NCBI RefSeq assembly: GCF_900102075.1
Contig: NZ_FNAV01000001.1
Span: forward strand, 1 to 64,000
Direction: 5' to 3'
DNA length: 64,000 bases
Source: Salipiger thiooxidans
GTDB lineage: Bacteria > Pseudomonadota > Alphaproteobacteria > Rhodobacterales > Rhodobacteraceae
In this document: positions 29,250 through 40,138 of the stretch, one piece after another
Layout: each line of letters starts with the position of its first letter
Position numbering within the stretch: the stretch's first letter is position 1
The notes under the pieces: generated by a model
Database searches by the model: none
Seen by the model: only the letters and a program-made list of their open reading frames with translations
Told to the model about the DNA's origin: nothing
Translations under genes and position numbers: made by a program

Positions 29250-30446
29250 TCAGGCGCCGCCGATCACCTCCGCCGCCGCCGCGACACCTCCGCGGCCATG
29301 CGGCACGCCGAGCGCCTGAAGCCCCGCCTCGATCACGCCGAGCGCACCGAGGATCATGTGCGCGTTGACGTGGCCCATGTGCCCGATCCGGAAGAAGCCG
29401 GTGCCGGCGGGATCGTCGGGCTCGGACATGCCGAGGCCGATGCCCAGCGTCAGCCCGGCGCGGCTGTCGGTCCATTCCCGCAGCTGCGCGCCGTAGGGCG
29501 CCCCGATGCGCAGCGCCGACACTGCGTGGCTGCGCAGCGCCGGATCGGCGATGTTCATCGACATCGGCCCTTCCGAGCCCCAGACGTCGACCGCCGCCCA
29601 GACCGCACGGGCCAGCGTCTCGTGCCGCCTCCAGATCGCCTCGAGCCCCTCCTCGCGGATCATGTCGAGCGCGACGCGCAGCCCGTACAGATGATGCGCG
29701 GGCGCGGTGCCGCCGAAATACTGGTAGAAGAACTCGGGGGTCGCGCGCGGCGTCCAGTCCCAGTAGCGGCTGACCCGCTTCATCGCGGCCCGGCGCTCGG
29801 CCGCGCGGTCGTTGAAGAAGACGAAGGCCATGCCCGGAGGCACCATCAGGCCCTTCTGCGAGCCCGCCACCATCACGTCGGCGCCCCAGGCGTCCATCTC
29901 GAAGCGGTCGCAGCCGAGCGAGGCGATACAGTCCACCATCAGCAGCGCCGGGTGGCCGGTCTCGTCGAGCACGCGGCGCACCGCGGCGACGTCGTTGCGG
30001 ACCGAGGTCGCGGTGTCCACGTGGGTCACCAGCACCGCCTTCAGCGCGTGTTCGGTGTCGGCGGCCAGCGCCTCGGCGATTCGGGCCGGGTCCAGCGGCC
30101 CCTTGCGGCCGAATTCGATCACCTGCGGCTCGATGCCGAGACCCGTCGCCATGTCCGCCCAGCCATGGCCGAACCGCCCGGTGGCCGCTACCAGGATCCG
30201 GTCGCCTTCGGCCACCACGTTCGACAGCGCAGCCTCCCAGGCGCCGTGACCGTTGGCGATGTAGATGGCGACGTGCCCCTCTGTCTGCGCGACATATTTC
30301 AGGTCGGGCACCATGCCGCGCACCATCTCGACAAGCTCGCCCTCGTAGATGTTGGGCGATGCGCGGTGCATGGCGCGCAACACTGCATCGGGCATGACGG
30401 ACGGGCCGGGAATGGCCAGGTAGGGGCGGCCGTGAGCTAGCGACAT
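29250..30446 (-). CDS. Class V aminotransferase (serine/alanine-glyoxylate type)
   Basis: The 398-residue PLP enzyme begins RPYLAIPGPSVMPDAVLRAM, as in alanine- or serine-glyoxylate aminotransferases, and contains LMVDCIASLGCDRFEMDAWGADVMVAGSQKGLMVPPGMAFV, where the lysine in SQKGL binds PLP. The C-terminus has FRIGHMGHVN. These enzymes move an amino group to glyoxylate to make glycine. In an organism that fixes CO2 this would help recycle glyoxylate from phosphoglycolate, linking it loosely with the phosphatase at the right end of the window. Single gene, facing the phosphatase/exporter operon. Confidence 0.85.
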   Translation of the reverse strand: MSLAHGRPYLAIPGPSVMPDAVLRAMHRASPNIYEGELVEMVRGMVPDLKYVAQTEGHVAIYIANGHGAWEAALSNVVAEGDRILVAATGRFGHGWADMATGLGIEPQVIEFGRKGPLDPARIAEALAADTEHALKAVLVTHVDTATSVRNDVAAVRRVLDETGHPALLMVDCIASLGCDRFEMDAWGADVMVAGSQKGLMVPPGMAFVFFNDRAAERRAAMKRVSRYWDWTPRATPEFFYQYFGGTAPAHHLYGLRVALDMIREEGLEAIWRRHETLARAVWAAVDVWGSEGPMSMNIADPALRSHAVSALRIGAPYGAQLREWTDSRAGLTLGIGLGMSEPDDPAGTGFFRIGHMGHVNAHMILGALGVIEAGLQALGVPHGRGGVAAAAEVIGGA

Positions 30447-30587
30447 GGGAGACTCCGTGAAACAGGCCCCTTGAAATGACGGCCCGAGCGCCAAACTATC
30501 CGCAGTCGCGGCGGCGTCAATCCGCCCCGCGGCTTGCCACGCGGGGGCAAGGTCACTAAACCCGCGATTGACTTCCGTGGAGACGAC

Positions 30588-31279
30588 ATGCTGACGCAGC
30601 TTTGGGAAAAGATCGAGAATGCCGAGCGGCGCCTGCGCCGGTCCTTCGGCAAGGACATCTCGACGCCGGGATCGCGGGCGCTCTCCACTTTCCATTACCA
30701 TCTGTTCGACCACGCCTGGCTGCGCACGGTTTGGACGAACTTCTGGGAGATCGCGCCCGGCGTCTGGCGGTCGAACCACCCCACCCACCGGCGGTTCGAG
30801 AAATATGCCAAGATGGGGATCAAGACGGTCATCACCCTGCGCGGCGAGGAGAAATTCTCGCACTACCTCTTCGAGAAGGAGAGCTGCGAGGCGCTCGGGC
30901 TCAAGCTCGAGCACGCCAAACTCTGGGCCCGGATGGCGCCCAAGCGCGCCCGCATCCTGCATCTGATCGAGACCATGCGCACCGTCGAGCGTCCGATGAT
31001 GTTCCACTGCAAGTCCGGCGCCGACCGCGCGGGCTTTGCCTCGGCGGTCTACCTGATGGTGTTCGAGGGCGTGCCGGTCGAAGAGGCACGCAAGCAACTC
31101 GGGCTGAAGTACATCCACCTGGAATTCACCAAGACCGGGATCCAGGGCTACATCCTCGACACATACGCGGCGCGCAACCGGCGCGAGCCCATCGGCTTCG
31201 AGGACTGGATCGCCACCGAATACGACGCCCGGAAACTGCAGGCGGGCTTCGACGCCAAGCGCCCGCCGGAAGAGCTGGC

Positions 31280-31283
<4 letters not shown>
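30588..31283 (+). CDS. Tyrosine/dual-specificity phosphatase-like protein
   Basis: The 231-residue protein has the cysteine phosphatase signature HCKSGADRAG (Cys141, Arg147), fitting HC-x5-R, within a fold like Siw14 or the DSP-PTPs of bacteria (WRSNHPTHRRFEKYAKMGIKTVITLRGE). An Asp general acid cannot be placed with certainty. The start at 30588 is chosen because it follows a GAGACGAC site and the helical N-terminus. The gene overlaps the ABC exporter start by four bases (GTGA), so both are made together. The target may be a phosphorylated lipid, sugar or protein linked to the exporter. Confidence 0.75.
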
Positions 31284-33028
<1,745 letters not shown>

Positions 33029-33093
33029 CCGGCCCCCACTCGCAACTCCCGCCAAGCCGCTTTAAGCTGCGAGGGAACAGACGGGAGAGTGCC

Positions 33094-33828
33094 ATGAGCG
33101 ACACACGCAAGGTCCTGCGGGTCAGCGGGCCGGACACCGAACACTTCCTGCAGGGGCTCGTGACCAACGATGTCGCCCTGTTGAAGGACGGGCTGGTCTA
33201 TGCAGCGCTGCTCACCCCACAGGGCAAGTATCGCGCCGATTTCTTCCTCGTCCCCGATGGCGAGGACATCCTGGTCGACGTGGCCGAGGGGCTCTACGAA
33301 GGGCTGGCCAAGGCGCTTACGATGTACAAGCTGCGCGCCAAGGTCACGATCACCGAGACCGACATCACGGTCGCCCGCGGTCCCGGCCCCGCGCCCGAGG
33401 GCGCCTACGCCGACCCGCGCGACCCGCGCATGGGATGGCGCGCCTATGACGGCCGCCCCGACGAGAGCGCCGACTGGGACGCGCTGCGCGTCGCCGCCTG
33501 CGTGCCCGAGAGCGGCATCGAGCTGACGCCAGACACCTTCATCCTCGAGGCCGGGTTCGAGCGCCTGCACGGCGTCGACTTCCGCAAGGGTTGCTATGTC
33601 GGTCAGGAAGTGACGGCGCGGATGAAGCACAAGGTCGAACTGCGCAAGGGGCTGGTGACGGTCGAGGTTAACGGTGCGGCACCGGTGGGCAGCGAGATCA
33701 CCGCGGGCGAAAAGGCTGCGGGCGTGCTCTACACGCAGGCCGAGGGCCGCGGCATCGCGCATCTGCGCTTCGACCGCGCCGGGGACGAGATGACCGCGGG
33801 CGACGCGGTTGTCCGGTTCGCGCCATGA
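33094..33828 (+). CDS. ygfZ: Folate-binding protein YgfZ (Fe-S cluster assembly/tRNA modification)
   Basis: The 244-residue protein shows the GcvT-like N-terminus (VLRVSGPDTEHFLQGLVTNDV) and the YgfZ signature KGCYVGQEVTARM, with the conserved cysteine, at about residues 166-178. YgfZ/Iba57 proteins bind folate and help maintain certain [4Fe-4S] enzymes. It begins 65 bases after the exporter behind ACGGGAGAG and overlaps the next gene by four bases. Confidence 0.87.
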   Translation: MSDTRKVLRVSGPDTEHFLQGLVTNDVALLKDGLVYAALLTPQGKYRADFFLVPDGEDILVDVAEGLYEGLAKALTMYKLRAKVTITETDITVARGPGPAPEGAYADPRDPRMGWRAYDGRPDESADWDALRVAACVPESGIELTPDTFILEAGFERLHGVDFRKGCYVGQEVTARMKHKVELRKGLVTVEVNGAAPVGSEITAGEKAAGVLYTQAEGRGIAHLRFDRAGDEMTAGDAVVRFAP

Positions 33829-34622
33829 GCGTCGAGGCACTCGCCCGGGTGTTCGGCGCCGATGTCACCGCCACCGCGCCGCTGCACGGCGGCGACCTCT
33901 CCGAGGTGCTGCGGATCACCTTCGCCGACGGCCGCTCGATGGCGGTCAAGCGCGGGCCGCGCGTGGACACCGAGGCGCGGATGCTGGCGGCCATGGCCAC
34001 CGCAGGTGCCCCGGTGCCGCGGGTGCTTCACCAGGCGGGCGACCTGCTCTGCCTTGAGTGGCTCGACGAGGGCACCGCCTCGCCCGAGGGCTGGGAGGCG
34101 CTGGGGCGCGGGTTGCGCACGCTGCACAACTGCACCGGCACCGCCTATGGCTGGCCCGAAGATTACGGCTTCGGCCCCGTGCCCATCGCCAACGAGACGA
34201 TGGCGGACTGGCCCGAGTTCTGGGCGCGGCGGCGGCTGCTGCCCTTCCTGCCGCGCCTGCCCATGGCGCTGGCGCGCCGGCTCGAGGCGCTGGCCCGTGC
34301 CCTGCCCGAGCGCCTGCCAGCCCGCCCCTCGCCCGCGCTGCTGCACGGCGACCTCTGGACCGGCAACACGCTCTTCGGGGCCGGGGACGGCTGGATGATC
34401 GACCCGGCCTGCTACCACGGCCACGCCGAGGTCGACCTTGCCATGCTCGAGCTCTTCGGCGCGCCGCCCAAAGCCTTCTGGCAGAGCTACGGCCCCGAGG
34501 AACCGGGTCGCGCCGAACGTCGCGCGATCTACCAGCTGTTCCCGGCGCTGGTGCATTTCCGGCTCTTCGGCGCGGGCTACCAGAGCATGGTGGCACGGCT
34601 GCTCCTGGCCGCGGGGATCTGA
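33825..34622 (+). CDS. Fructosamine kinase family protein
   Basis: The 265-residue kinase has the family features: a lysine in MAVKRGPRVDTEARML, the LLHGDLWTGNTLFG catalytic loop and MIDPACYHGHAEVDLAMLELFG as the metal-binding segment. Such kinases phosphorylate fructosamine- or ribulosamine-modified amines and so help repair glycated proteins. Coupled to YgfZ by an ATGA overlap. The length is slightly shorter than the usual 280-290 residues but no core motif is missing. Confidence 0.85.
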   Translation: MSVEALARVFGADVTATAPLHGGDLSEVLRITFADGRSMAVKRGPRVDTEARMLAAMATAGAPVPRVLHQAGDLLCLEWLDEGTASPEGWEALGRGLRTLHNCTGTAYGWPEDYGFGPVPIANETMADWPEFWARRRLLPFLPRLPMALARRLEALARALPERLPARPSPALLHGDLWTGNTLFGAGDGWMIDPACYHGHAEVDLAMLELFGAPPKAFWQSYGPEEPGRAERRAIYQLFPALVHFRLFGAGYQSMVARLLLAAGI

Positions 34623-34654
34623 TCCCCGCGCGCCCTGCCCGTCCCCCGTCTCCC

Positions 34655-35122
34655 TCAGACGAGCTGCTTCTCTAGCAGCTCGACCGCGGGCCTTGCGCCT
34701 GCCCGTCGCATCAGCGCCGCCGAGGCGCCGTTGAAGGAATGCACCGTGGTGACCCAGCCTTCGCAGCCCTCGGAACGGATCCCGGTCTCGAAGCGCTCAA
34801 CCAGCCGCCGGGCAATGCCGCGCCGGCGCCAGGACGGAGCCACCGCGATATGTTCGAGCACCGCGACCCGTCGCCCCCGCTCGACCGCGCTGGCGGGAAT
34901 ATCGCGGAGCTTCCACAGCAGGTAGCCGCGCGGCACCCCCTCGGCGCGGTAGACGAGGATCCGGCCCCCCTGCTCCATCAGCGTGGCGACGAACGCCTCG
35001 AGCGTCTCGGGGTCCGCGTCATCGTGGAAGCGGTGCGGGACCTGCTGCACGTGCAGCGCATTGAGCCCGCGCAGCAGCGAAGCCACGTGCGGCAGGTCGG
35101 TGTCGAGGAATGAGTCGATCAT
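34655..35122 (-). CDS. GNAT-family N-acetyltransferase
   Basis: The 155-residue protein shows the GNAT acetyl-CoA-binding pattern: VAVLEHIAVAPSWRRRGIARRLVERFE, a V/I-x-x-x-R/Q-x-x-G-x-G/A motif. The C-terminal strand-helix includes AALMRRAGARP. Substrate is not readable. It lies 93 bases downstream of EF-P on the same strand, separated by a hairpin terminator, so it is probably transcribed separately or by read-through. Confidence 0.8.
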   Translation of the reverse strand: MIDSFLDTDLPHVASLLRGLNALHVQQVPHRFHDDADPETLEAFVATLMEQGGRILVYRAEGVPRGYLLWKLRDIPASAVERGRRVAVLEHIAVAPSWRRRGIARRLVERFETGIRSEGCEGWVTTVHSFNGASAALMRRAGARPAVELLEKQLV

Positions 35123-35158
35123 GAAAAGGGCCTCCTAGGCTTTGCGCCGGAGGCCCTT
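35121..35158 (-). terminator. Intrinsic terminator of the EF-P gene
   Basis: AAGGGCCTCC (35126-35135) pairs with GGAGGCCCTT (35149-35158), a perfect 10-bp stem. Read on the minus strand the hairpin is followed by a short T run (TTTT), placing it downstream of the EF-P gene. It ends right at the start of the GNAT gene. Confidence 0.75.
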
Positions 35159-35215
35159 GCTGTTCTGAAAATGTCGCCCCCGGATCGCACGGGGACAAAG
35201 TGGTCGGCGCGCGGG

Positions 35216-35779
35216 TTATGCGCGTTCCGAATACTCCATGGTTTCAGTGTTCACGATGATGTCCTCGTCCTGCCCGACGAAGGGCGGCACGAGCACCCGC
35301 ACGCCGTTGTCGAGCACGGCGGGCTTGAAGCTGTTTGCGGCGGTCTGACCTTTGACGACCGGCTCGGTCTCGACGATCTTGCAGGTGACCTTCTGCGGCA
35401 GGGTCGCGTTCAGCGCCTCTTCCTCGTGGAATTCGACCACGATGGTCATGCCGTCCTGCAGGAACGGGCGACGCTCGCCGAGGATGTCGGCGGGCAGCTG
35501 CACCTGCTCGTAGGTCTCGGTGTCCATGAAGATCAGCTGGCCGCCGTCTTCGTAGAGGAACTGCATGTCCTTCTGCTCGAGCCGCACGCGCTCGACCTTG
35601 TCGGCGGACCGGAAACGCTCGTTCAGCTTGGAGCCGTTGCGCAGGTTCTTCATTTCGACCTGTGCGAAGGCACCACCCTTGCCGGGCTTCACGTGGTCGA
35701 CCTTCACGGCAGCCCAGAGGCCACCGTCATGCTCCAGCACGTTACCGGGGCGAATTTCGTTACCGTTGATCTTGGGCAT
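35216..35779 (-). CDS. efp: Translation elongation factor P
   Basis: The 187-residue protein has the three-barrel EF-P sequence: [20 protein letters not shown] at the start, [16 protein letters not shown] around the modified lysine (Lys34), and C-terminal [26 protein letters not shown] relieves ribosome stalling at polyproline. The start at 35779 gives the normal family length; an upstream extension is not supported. Lys34 suggests modification by the EpmA type pathway, whose genes are not in this window. Confidence 0.95.
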   Translation of the reverse strand: MPKINGNEIRPGNVLEHDGGLWAAVKVDHVKPGKGGAFAQVEMKNLRNGSKLNERFRSADKVERVRLEQKDMQFLYEDGGQLIFMDTETYEQVQLPADILGERRPFLQDGMTIVVEFHEEEALNATLPQKVTCKIVETEPVVKGQTAANSFKPAVLDNGVRVLVPPFVGQDEDIIVNTETMEYSERA

Positions 35780-35996
35780 CAGGGCTAAACTTTGGCAAAA
35801 GGTTGATGAACGTTTGCCGGCTCCTATATCTCTGTCGTCCTGCCCGTGCAAGACAACGAAATACGGAATGCCCGGAAAGTGAGCTATGCGCCAGCGTCAA
35901 CGGTGCCTTGCGTTACAGATGTATCCGAATCAAACGGAATGGTCCATAACGCCACTCACGCCGGAAAAGACAAGAGCAATAATCAAAGGTCGAATC

Positions 35997-36326
35997 ATGA
36001 AAGATTTCGTGGATAGCACTGCGTTCAATGCAGAACAGGGCAACCGTGCGCGGAAGCTCTTTGCAGCGGTGGTGCTGGCTGCGCTCGACGACGCGATCGC
36101 CGATGACAAGAAATACGGCAATGGCCCGGAACAGATCGCCCGTTGGGCGCGCTCGCGCGATGGACGCGAGGTTCTCAGCTGTGCCGGTATCGACCCGAAC
36201 GAACGAGTCGTGTCGGGCCTGATGGAATTTGTCGGAAAGGGTGTGCGCACCTCGGTCGCGCTGTCGCGCGAAGAGAGCGAGCGTCGTCACGCCGCAGCAT
36301 CGGCAGATCGCGCCGAAGCCGCCTGA
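35997..36326 (+). CDS. Conserved small Rhodobacterales protein (DUF6280-like)
   Basis: This 109-residue protein (MKDFVDSTAFNAEQGNRARKLFAAVVLAALDDAIADDKKYGNG...) has no enzymatic motif. It contains ARWARSRDGREVLSCAGIDPNERVVSGLMEFV and an alanine-rich tail. I recall close relatives as a conserved uncharacterised Rhodobacteraceae family, possibly DUF6280, but this is from memory. An upstream in-frame start at 35886 exists; 35997 is preferred because conserved sequence begins there. The gene is divergent from efp and followed by a strong terminator. Confidence 0.65.
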   Translation: MKDFVDSTAFNAEQGNRARKLFAAVVLAALDDAIADDKKYGNGPEQIARWARSRDGREVLSCAGIDPNERVVSGLMEFVGKGVRTSVALSREESERRHAAASADRAEAA

Positions 36327-36353
36327 CCCCAGAACGCTACGTCAGAATGCATG

Positions 36354-36391
36354 AAAGGCGCGCCCGTCTCCCCGGGCGCGCCTTTCGTTTT
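36354..36391 (+). terminator. Intrinsic terminator after the DUF6280-like gene
   Basis: AAAGGCGCGCCCG pairs with CGGGCGCGCCTTT (13-bp stem, short loop), followed by CGTTTTG. It lies 27 bases after the stop of the plus-strand gene. Being near symmetric, it could also serve the convergent minus-strand gene ending at 36415. Confidence 0.85.
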
Positions 36392-36414
36392 GCGCGGCGT
36401 TTTTTGACGCGACG

Positions 36415-37404
36415 TTATTCGTAGTCCTTGCTCATCGCCATGCGGTGGATCTCACGGCGCACGAGCTTGCGGACGTTGCGGGTGATCCGCTCACCAAGCG
36501 CGCCCTGCAGCTCCTGCCGGATCATGTCCGACACCATGCCGCGCACCATCTCCTCGTCGACAAGCGCCACGGCGCCGCCCTCGGGCCGGGTTTGCGGCAG
36601 GGCCGTATCGTCGTTGCCGGGCCGGGGCGTGCCGCGCCATTCGGGGCCGCGCAGCACCGTGGCCTCGGTCTCGCGCTGCGGCTCCGCGAGCTTGCGGTCG
36701 TGGTCTTCCCACTCCAGCGGCTCCTGCGCGCGGTGCACGAAGGCAGCGTCGCCCTCGCCCGGCTCGGCGGGCGCGGGGCGGTTGCGCGCGATGAGCTCCT
36801 CGAGCGCGGCGATCTTGCCGGCGAGGCCACGCTCGGGCGTGTCCGCGGCCTGTGCGGGGGCTTCAGCGACGTCGGCCTCTGGACGACTGCCGGTCTCACT
36901 GTCCTCGACCTCAGGCTCGGCCCCCGTGGCCTCTTCGGGCTCGGCGGCCGGGAAGCTGCGACCCGAGTGCATCTCGAACTCGTCGATGCCGAAGCCCGCG
37001 GCATCGAACTCTGCCGCGAGGGTGCGGGCGACCTCTTCCTCGACGAAGCTGTCGAACAGCCCCTCGGTGTCGTCGCCGTCCTCGACGTAGTCGGGTTCCA
37101 CCGGCGGGACCGGCACCTGCCGCGCTCCCGCCACGACCGGCTCGGAGAGCACGAGCGTCGGGTGGGTCAGCAGGATCGGGCCGCCATCGCGAGCGGGGGG
37201 CGGCGTCTCGCCGGACAGCTCCGCGTCCGGCACGCGCAGCGCCGGGGTGAGCACGAGCCGCTCCGGCTTGCCCTGCCGGTTGTCGGGCTCTTTGGCGGCT
37301 TTGGCAGGCTCATCCCGCAGCTTCGGGCGGGCGTCCTCGGAGACGAGCCGCCGGATGGAGGACAGTACGTCCTCGATTTCCACATTCGTCACTGGGTCTG
37401 ACAT
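36415..37404 (-). CDS. PopZ-like/DUF2497 acidic, largely disordered protein
   Basis: The 329-residue protein has two short conserved ends joined by a long acidic, proline-rich linker. The N-terminal part is VEIEDVLSSIRRLVSED, close to the PopZ start (EEILASIRRIISED). The C-terminal part is MVSDMIRQELQGALGERITRNVRKLVRREIHRM, matching the helical oligomerisation region of PopZ/DUF2497. PopZ forms polar hubs that anchor chromosome origins in alphaproteobacteria. The linker (about residues 40-270) is dominated by Glu, Asp, Pro and Ala. Homology to PopZ proper is inferred from the ends only. Confidence 0.6.
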   Translation of the reverse strand: MSDPVTNVEIEDVLSSIRRLVSEDARPKLRDEPAKAAKEPDNRQGKPERLVLTPALRVPDAELSGETPPPARDGGPILLTHPTLVLSEPVVAGARQVPVPPVEPDYVEDGDDTEGLFDSFVEEEVARTLAAEFDAAGFGIDEFEMHSGRSFPAAEPEEATGAEPEVEDSETGSRPEADVAEAPAQAADTPERGLAGKIAALEELIARNRPAPAEPGEGDAAFVHRAQEPLEWEDHDRKLAEPQRETEATVLRGPEWRGTPRPGNDDTALPQTRPEGGAVALVDEEMVRGMVSDMIRQELQGALGERITRNVRKLVRREIHRMAMSKDYE

Positions 37405-37474
37405 TCAAGTTCCACTCTTGCCTCGGGAAAACTGTAGCCCGAGGCGCGATTCCAGACAACAGATCCGAAAAAAC

Positions 37475-38890
37475 CTAATTTTTACCGAGGGCACGCAGCA
37501 CACGATCGAGGTCTGCGCCCTGCTGCGACTTCACCGGAGCGGAGCGGACCATGTTGTAGTAGGCCGCCGGATCGTAGACCGGCACCGCGAGCCCGAGCGC
37601 CCTGGCGGTCAACTGACCGATCGAGGCAAGGACCGCGTAGGCGGCGATGGTCTCGTCCACCTGGGCCGAGATCTGCGCGGCGCGGGCGTCGAGAAGCTCC
37701 TGCTCGGCGTCGAGCACGTCGAGCGTGGTCCGGGCGCCCAGCGTCGCCTCCTCACGGATGCCTTCGAAGGCCACCCGCGCGGCGCGCACCTGCTCCCGCG
37801 TCGAGACCAGCGAGGCCTGCGCGATGCGCAGCTGCGCATAGGCGCTGCCCACCGCCTCTTCCACGTCGCGGCCGGTCGAATAGAGTTGCGCGCGCGAGGC
37901 ATCGCGGTCGGCAATGGCCTGCCGCACGCCCGAGGTCAGCCCGCCGCCCTGGTAGATCGGGCCGGAGAGGCCGAGCGCCACGGCACCGCCACGGTTCGCT
38001 CTTTCGGAATCGAAGGTGTCGCTGGCGCCCCAGCTGCCCTGAAGCTCGACCTTCGGCTGCATCTGCGCCTCGGCGATCCTGACGGAGATGTCGTTGGCGG
38101 CGACCACGTGGCGAAGCTGGGTCATGTCCGGGTGGGTGGCCAGCGCCTGCGACTTGGCGTCGGGCACCGAGCCCGGCAGTCGCGGCAGGCCGCCCGGCGA
38201 CTGCAGCGCGCCCGGGTAGTTGCCGACGATGGCGTTGTAGGTCTCACGGTTGACGGCGAGCTGGCCCTCGGCGGCGGCCAGCAGGCTGCGCGCCTCGGCA
38301 AGCCGGGCCTCGGCCAATGCGACGTCGGTGCGGGTGACCTCGCCGACCTCGAAACGGTCCTGCGCGGCGCGCAGCTCCTCGCCGATGACCCGGACGTTGT
38401 TCCGGCGCAGGGTCACCGTCTCTTCGGCGCGACGCACCTCCATGAAGGCGGAGACGGCGCTCAGCAGCACCTGCTGCTCGACCGAGACCAGCGCCGCGCG
38501 GGTGGCGAGCACCGCTTCCTTGGCGGCCTCGAGCCCGAGACGGCGCGCGCCGCCCTGGTAGAGCGTGAGCGAGGCGATGAGGTTCGCGCTGGCGGTGACA
38601 TCGGCGCTTGGCGCCCAGCTGTAATCGCCGGTCAAGAGGTTGGCGTTGTTGGCCGAGCCGTAGTTGCGGCTGACGTTGCCCGACCAGCTCAGGACCGGGC
38701 GCAGTGCGGCGACGGCCTGCGCGACGTCTTCGTCGGCGGCCCGCAGAACCGCCCGGTTCTGGTCGAGCAATCCGCTGGTGACATAGGCGTTCGAAAGCGC
38801 CTCGGCGAGGGTTTCGGCCGACGCCGGAACCGCGTTGACTGCGGCGAGGCACAAGCCCGCCACCATTCCAAAGACCGTTCTGCGCGCCAT
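37475..38890 (-). CDS. tolC: TolC-family outer membrane efflux protein
   Basis: The 471-residue protein has a signal peptide (MARRTVFGMVAGLCLAAVNAVPASA) and two repeats of the outer membrane efflux domain, with coiled-coil-rich helices and typical segments NRETYNAIVGNYPG and EEATLGARTTLDVLDAEQELLDAR. TolC trimers form the outer membrane channel for type I secretion and multidrug pumps. The Pcm gene lies 41 bases upstream on the same strand, an arrangement often seen in alphaproteobacteria. No partner pump gene is adjacent. Confidence 0.9.
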   Translation of the reverse strand: MARRTVFGMVAGLCLAAVNAVPASAETLAEALSNAYVTSGLLDQNRAVLRAADEDVAQAVAALRPVLSWSGNVSRNYGSANNANLLTGDYSWAPSADVTASANLIASLTLYQGGARRLGLEAAKEAVLATRAALVSVEQQVLLSAVSAFMEVRRAEETVTLRRNNVRVIGEELRAAQDRFEVGEVTRTDVALAEARLAEARSLLAAAEGQLAVNRETYNAIVGNYPGALQSPGGLPRLPGSVPDAKSQALATHPDMTQLRHVVAANDISVRIAEAQMQPKVELQGSWGASDTFDSERANRGGAVALGLSGPIYQGGGLTSGVRQAIADRDASRAQLYSTGRDVEEAVGSAYAQLRIAQASLVSTREQVRAARVAFEGIREEATLGARTTLDVLDAEQELLDARAAQISAQVDETIAAYAVLASIGQLTARALGLAVPVYDPAAYYNMVRSAPVKSQQGADLDRVLRALGKN

Positions 38891-38930
38891 GACTGCCCTC
38901 TCTGCCCGCGTTTCTTGCGGCGGCTGCGCT

Positions 38931-39581
38931 TCAGAGTGCGAACGCCGCTTCTTTTTTGTATCCGGGCAGCACCGGCGCGGTCGCGTTGAATGCGAACCGC
39001 CAGGTGATTGCCCCGTCGATCTTCCATCCGATGCGCACCACGCCCAGAGCCCCTTCCATGAAGAGGCAGGCGATGCGGCCACCGTCCTTGAGTTGTTCAG
39101 AGATTCCCGCGGGAAGCGCCTCGACGCCGCCTTCGATCACGATGGCGTCGTAGGGCCCGTGGGTCTTGGCGCCGTCGACCAGCGCGCCCACGTGCAGCAC
39201 GACGTTGTCGGCGTATTCCGACAGAAGCTCCTGCGCCTCTTCGGCCATGGCCTCGTCTTCCTCGACCGCGACGACCGCCTCGGCGATGCGGGCGATCACG
39301 GCCGACGAATAGCCGTACCCTGCCCCGATATCGAGAACGAGGTCATCGTTGTCGAGATTCAGCGCGTCGAGCATCTTGGCCAGTGTCCGCGGCTCGAGCA
39401 CGACCCGGCCCGGGGACAGCTCGACGTTGCGGCCGGCATAGGCCGCCTCGCGCTTGTCGTCGGGAACGAATGCTTCGCGCGGGATCCGCAGCATGGCCTC
39501 GATGATCGGGAACTTGGTGACATCCGAGGGCCGGACCTGCGTATCCACCATCATGCGGCGGCGCGTGGCGAAATCGGTCAT
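38931..39581 (-). CDS. pcm: Protein-L-isoaspartate O-methyltransferase
   Basis: The 216-residue methyltransferase has motif [21 protein letters not shown] and the N-terminal [12 protein letters not shown] ... [23 protein letters not shown] of the PCMT family. It repairs isoaspartyl damage in proteins using SAM, and lies immediately upstream of tolC, probably in one transcript. The usual PCMT catalytic region is somewhat reduced, as is common in the Rhodobacterales version, so activity on isoaspartate is assumed rather than shown. Confidence 0.82.
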   Translation of the reverse strand: MTDFATRRRMMVDTQVRPSDVTKFPIIEAMLRIPREAFVPDDKREAAYAGRNVELSPGRVVLEPRTLAKMLDALNLDNDDLVLDIGAGYGYSSAVIARIAEAVVAVEEDEAMAEEAQELLSEYADNVVLHVGALVDGAKTHGPYDAIVIEGGVEALPAGISEQLKDGGRIACLFMEGALGVVRIGWKIDGAITWRFAFNATAPVLPGYKKEAAFAL

Positions 39582-39672
39582 CCGCTAAACTCTTCCGTTC
39601 AGTATGGTCTCGAATGTTTGTGCCACACTTGCTCCGCTGCCGCAATGACGGAGAGAAACGGATTCGCGCAAA

Positions 39673-39705
39673 CGGGGAAAGGCGCAACACTGGCGCCTTT
39701 CCCCG
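39673..39705. terminator. 13-bp stem hairpin, probable terminator
   Basis: CGGGGAAAGGCGC (39673-39685) pairs perfectly with GCGCCTTTCCCCG (39693-39705). It lies between the minus-strand small membrane gene ending at 39770 and pcm. The T run after it is weak in both directions, so it could also act as an attenuator. Confidence 0.6.
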
Positions 39706-39769
39706 TTGGGATTGATGGTAGGGATGCGACGGCGCGGTCAGGCGCCATCGAGGTCTTCAGTCAGGCTCT

Positions 39770-40129
39770 TCAATCGTCGTCCCGCGGGGTCCCGGCCTGT
39801 GAGGTCCCGGACCCGGACGTTCCGGCCGCGCCTCCGGCGGCACGCCCCGCGAGGAAGGCCTCGAGCAGCGCCGCGATGTTCATTGCGGGGGTGGGCGGCG
39901 GGACCGCAACCCTCGGACGGCGCGCGAAGAGCAACAGCAGAATCGCCAGGACGAGATACCCCGCCCCAACGACCAGCATCGCGATCAGCAAGTCATACGC
40001 CTCGGCCAACGCCACCAGCGCCGCGTCGGTGAAGAAGACAGCGGCAACGATCACGCAGACGAGCGCGAGCGCACCGAATACCAGTTGCCGAACGAATAGG
40101 CGCAGCCGCAGTTCGAGCGCGTAGAACAT
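39770..40129 (-). CDS. Small phage-holin-superfamily-like membrane protein
   Basis: The 119-residue protein has two long membrane segments (LVFGALALVCVIVAAVFFTDAALVALAEA and LIAMLVVGAGYLVLAILLLLFA) and a Gly/Ser/Ala-rich tail. Together with the DUF883 gene 9 bases upstream it forms a two-gene unit of the type YqjD-YqjE, where the second protein is holin-superfamily like and thought to act in envelope stress or ribosome anchoring. Function is inferred from that pairing. Confidence 0.65.
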   Translation of the reverse strand: MFYALELRLRLFVRQLVFGALALVCVIVAAVFFTDAALVALAEAYDLLIAMLVVGAGYLVLAILLLLFARRPRVAVPPPTPAMNIAALLEAFLAGRAAGGAAGTSGSGTSQAGTPRDDD

Positions 40130-40138
40130 CTGGCCTTA

